Shown here piece after piece: positions 21,529 to 21,697 of a DNA stretch of 21,697 nucleotides. The translations under genes and the position numbers were made by a program. The stretch lies in assembly GCA_001969505.1 (NCBI GenBank), contig LSSK01000279.1, positions 1 through 21,697 of the forward strand, written 5' to 3'. The stretch is from Zancudomyces culisetae (lineage: Eukaryota > Kickxellomycota > Harpellomycetes > Harpellales > Legeriomycetaceae). Under the pieces are notes generated by a model. It saw only the letters and a list, made by a program, of their open reading frames with translations, was not told the DNA's origin and searched no databases. How positions within the stretch are numbered: the first letter of the stretch is position 1; each line of letters begins with the position of its first letter.

Positions 21529-21697
21529 ATGGAATGGTCTAATAGCTGCTTTTTTGTTCTTGTGCTATGTTTTTTAACCGTAGTAAGCTCATTTAGTGAC
21601 TCGATAGAAGAGTTTGCAGACAAAACGAGGCTTTCGGAGGACTATGCAACATACAATCGGGGAACGCTTGCAAAGCGGGCTATTAAAGTTCTTGGGC
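21529..21697 (+). CDS. Secreted protein of unknown family, paralogue B (5' part only)
   Basis: An open frame of 56 codons runs off the window end. It begins MEWSNSCFFVLVLCFLTVVS, a short polar start followed by a strong hydrophobic core, and so a signal peptide with likely cleavage near residue 21. Residues 23-56 align without gaps to residues 28-61 of the protein at 20019, sharing SD, I, A, T, L, the two tyrosines of the Y-x-x-Y pair, a leucine and the AIK-x-L string. Signal peptides of the two are unlike each other, while the mature starts match, as expected for diverged secreted paralogues. The start is the first ATG after upstream stops. The remaining length, cysteine pattern and function cannot be seen. 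Confidence 0.72.
   Translation, partial: MEWSNSCFFVLVLCFLTVVSSFSDSIEEFADKTRLSEDYATYNRGTLAKRAIKVLG

Noticed and set aside
1-21697. CRISPR arrays, bacterial operons, phage or plasmid features
   Set aside because: The introns, tRNA form and protein families are eukaryotic, and no direct-repeat arrays with spacers were seen.

Overview
The window looks like nuclear DNA from an AT-rich fungus. It holds a C-4 sterol methyl oxidase, a Pcl/Pho80-type cyclin, a RES-complex RNA-binding protein, an MIT-domain protein of a fungal type, and a Doa1/PLAA homologue. Short spliceosomal introns (about 85-195 nt) interrupt most genes, and there is a Pol III tRNA-Gln. The intergenic DNA is very AT-rich and long for a yeast. 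An early-diverging (zygomycete-grade) AT-rich lineage is my best guess, but that placement is inference only.

Layout. 1-420: spacer ending in tRNA-Gln(CUG) at 349-420. 421-3674: gene-free AT-rich desert. 3675-4634 (-): C-4 methylsterol oxidase (ERG25-like). 4635-7054: spacer. 7055-8524 (-): two-exon Pcl-type cyclin. 8525-11409: spacer with a probable scrap of Ty3/gypsy integrase near 10173-10271. 11410-12550 (+): four-exon Ist3/RBMX2-like RRM protein. 12551-13946: spacer with short tandem repeats. 13947-16620 (+): three-exon MIT-domain protein. 16615-18919 (-): three-exon Doa1/Ufd3/PLAA homologue, whose stop codon overlaps the end of the MIT gene by 6 nt. 18920-20018: spacer. 20019-20648 (+): single-exon secreted protein of unknown family. 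21529-window end (+): the start of a second, diverged member of the same secreted family.

The conserved genes are ordinary housekeeping functions (ER sterol synthesis, CDK control, splicing, ESCRT/MIT-type trafficking, Cdc48-ubiquitin turnover) and do not form one pathway. Gene models were rebuilt by joining exons with matching phase. Seven of the eight introns end in the pentamer AATAG and six begin GTAAGT, and this local rule helped choose splice sites.

The most unusual parts are: the tandem pair of secreted paralogues at the right end, one with four mature cysteines spaced exactly 29 residues apart; the Doa1/PLAA gene, which stops about 80-100 residues before the usual end of its PUL domain exactly where it meets the convergent MIT gene; and the uniform AATAG 3' splice sites, mostly without a pyrimidine tract.
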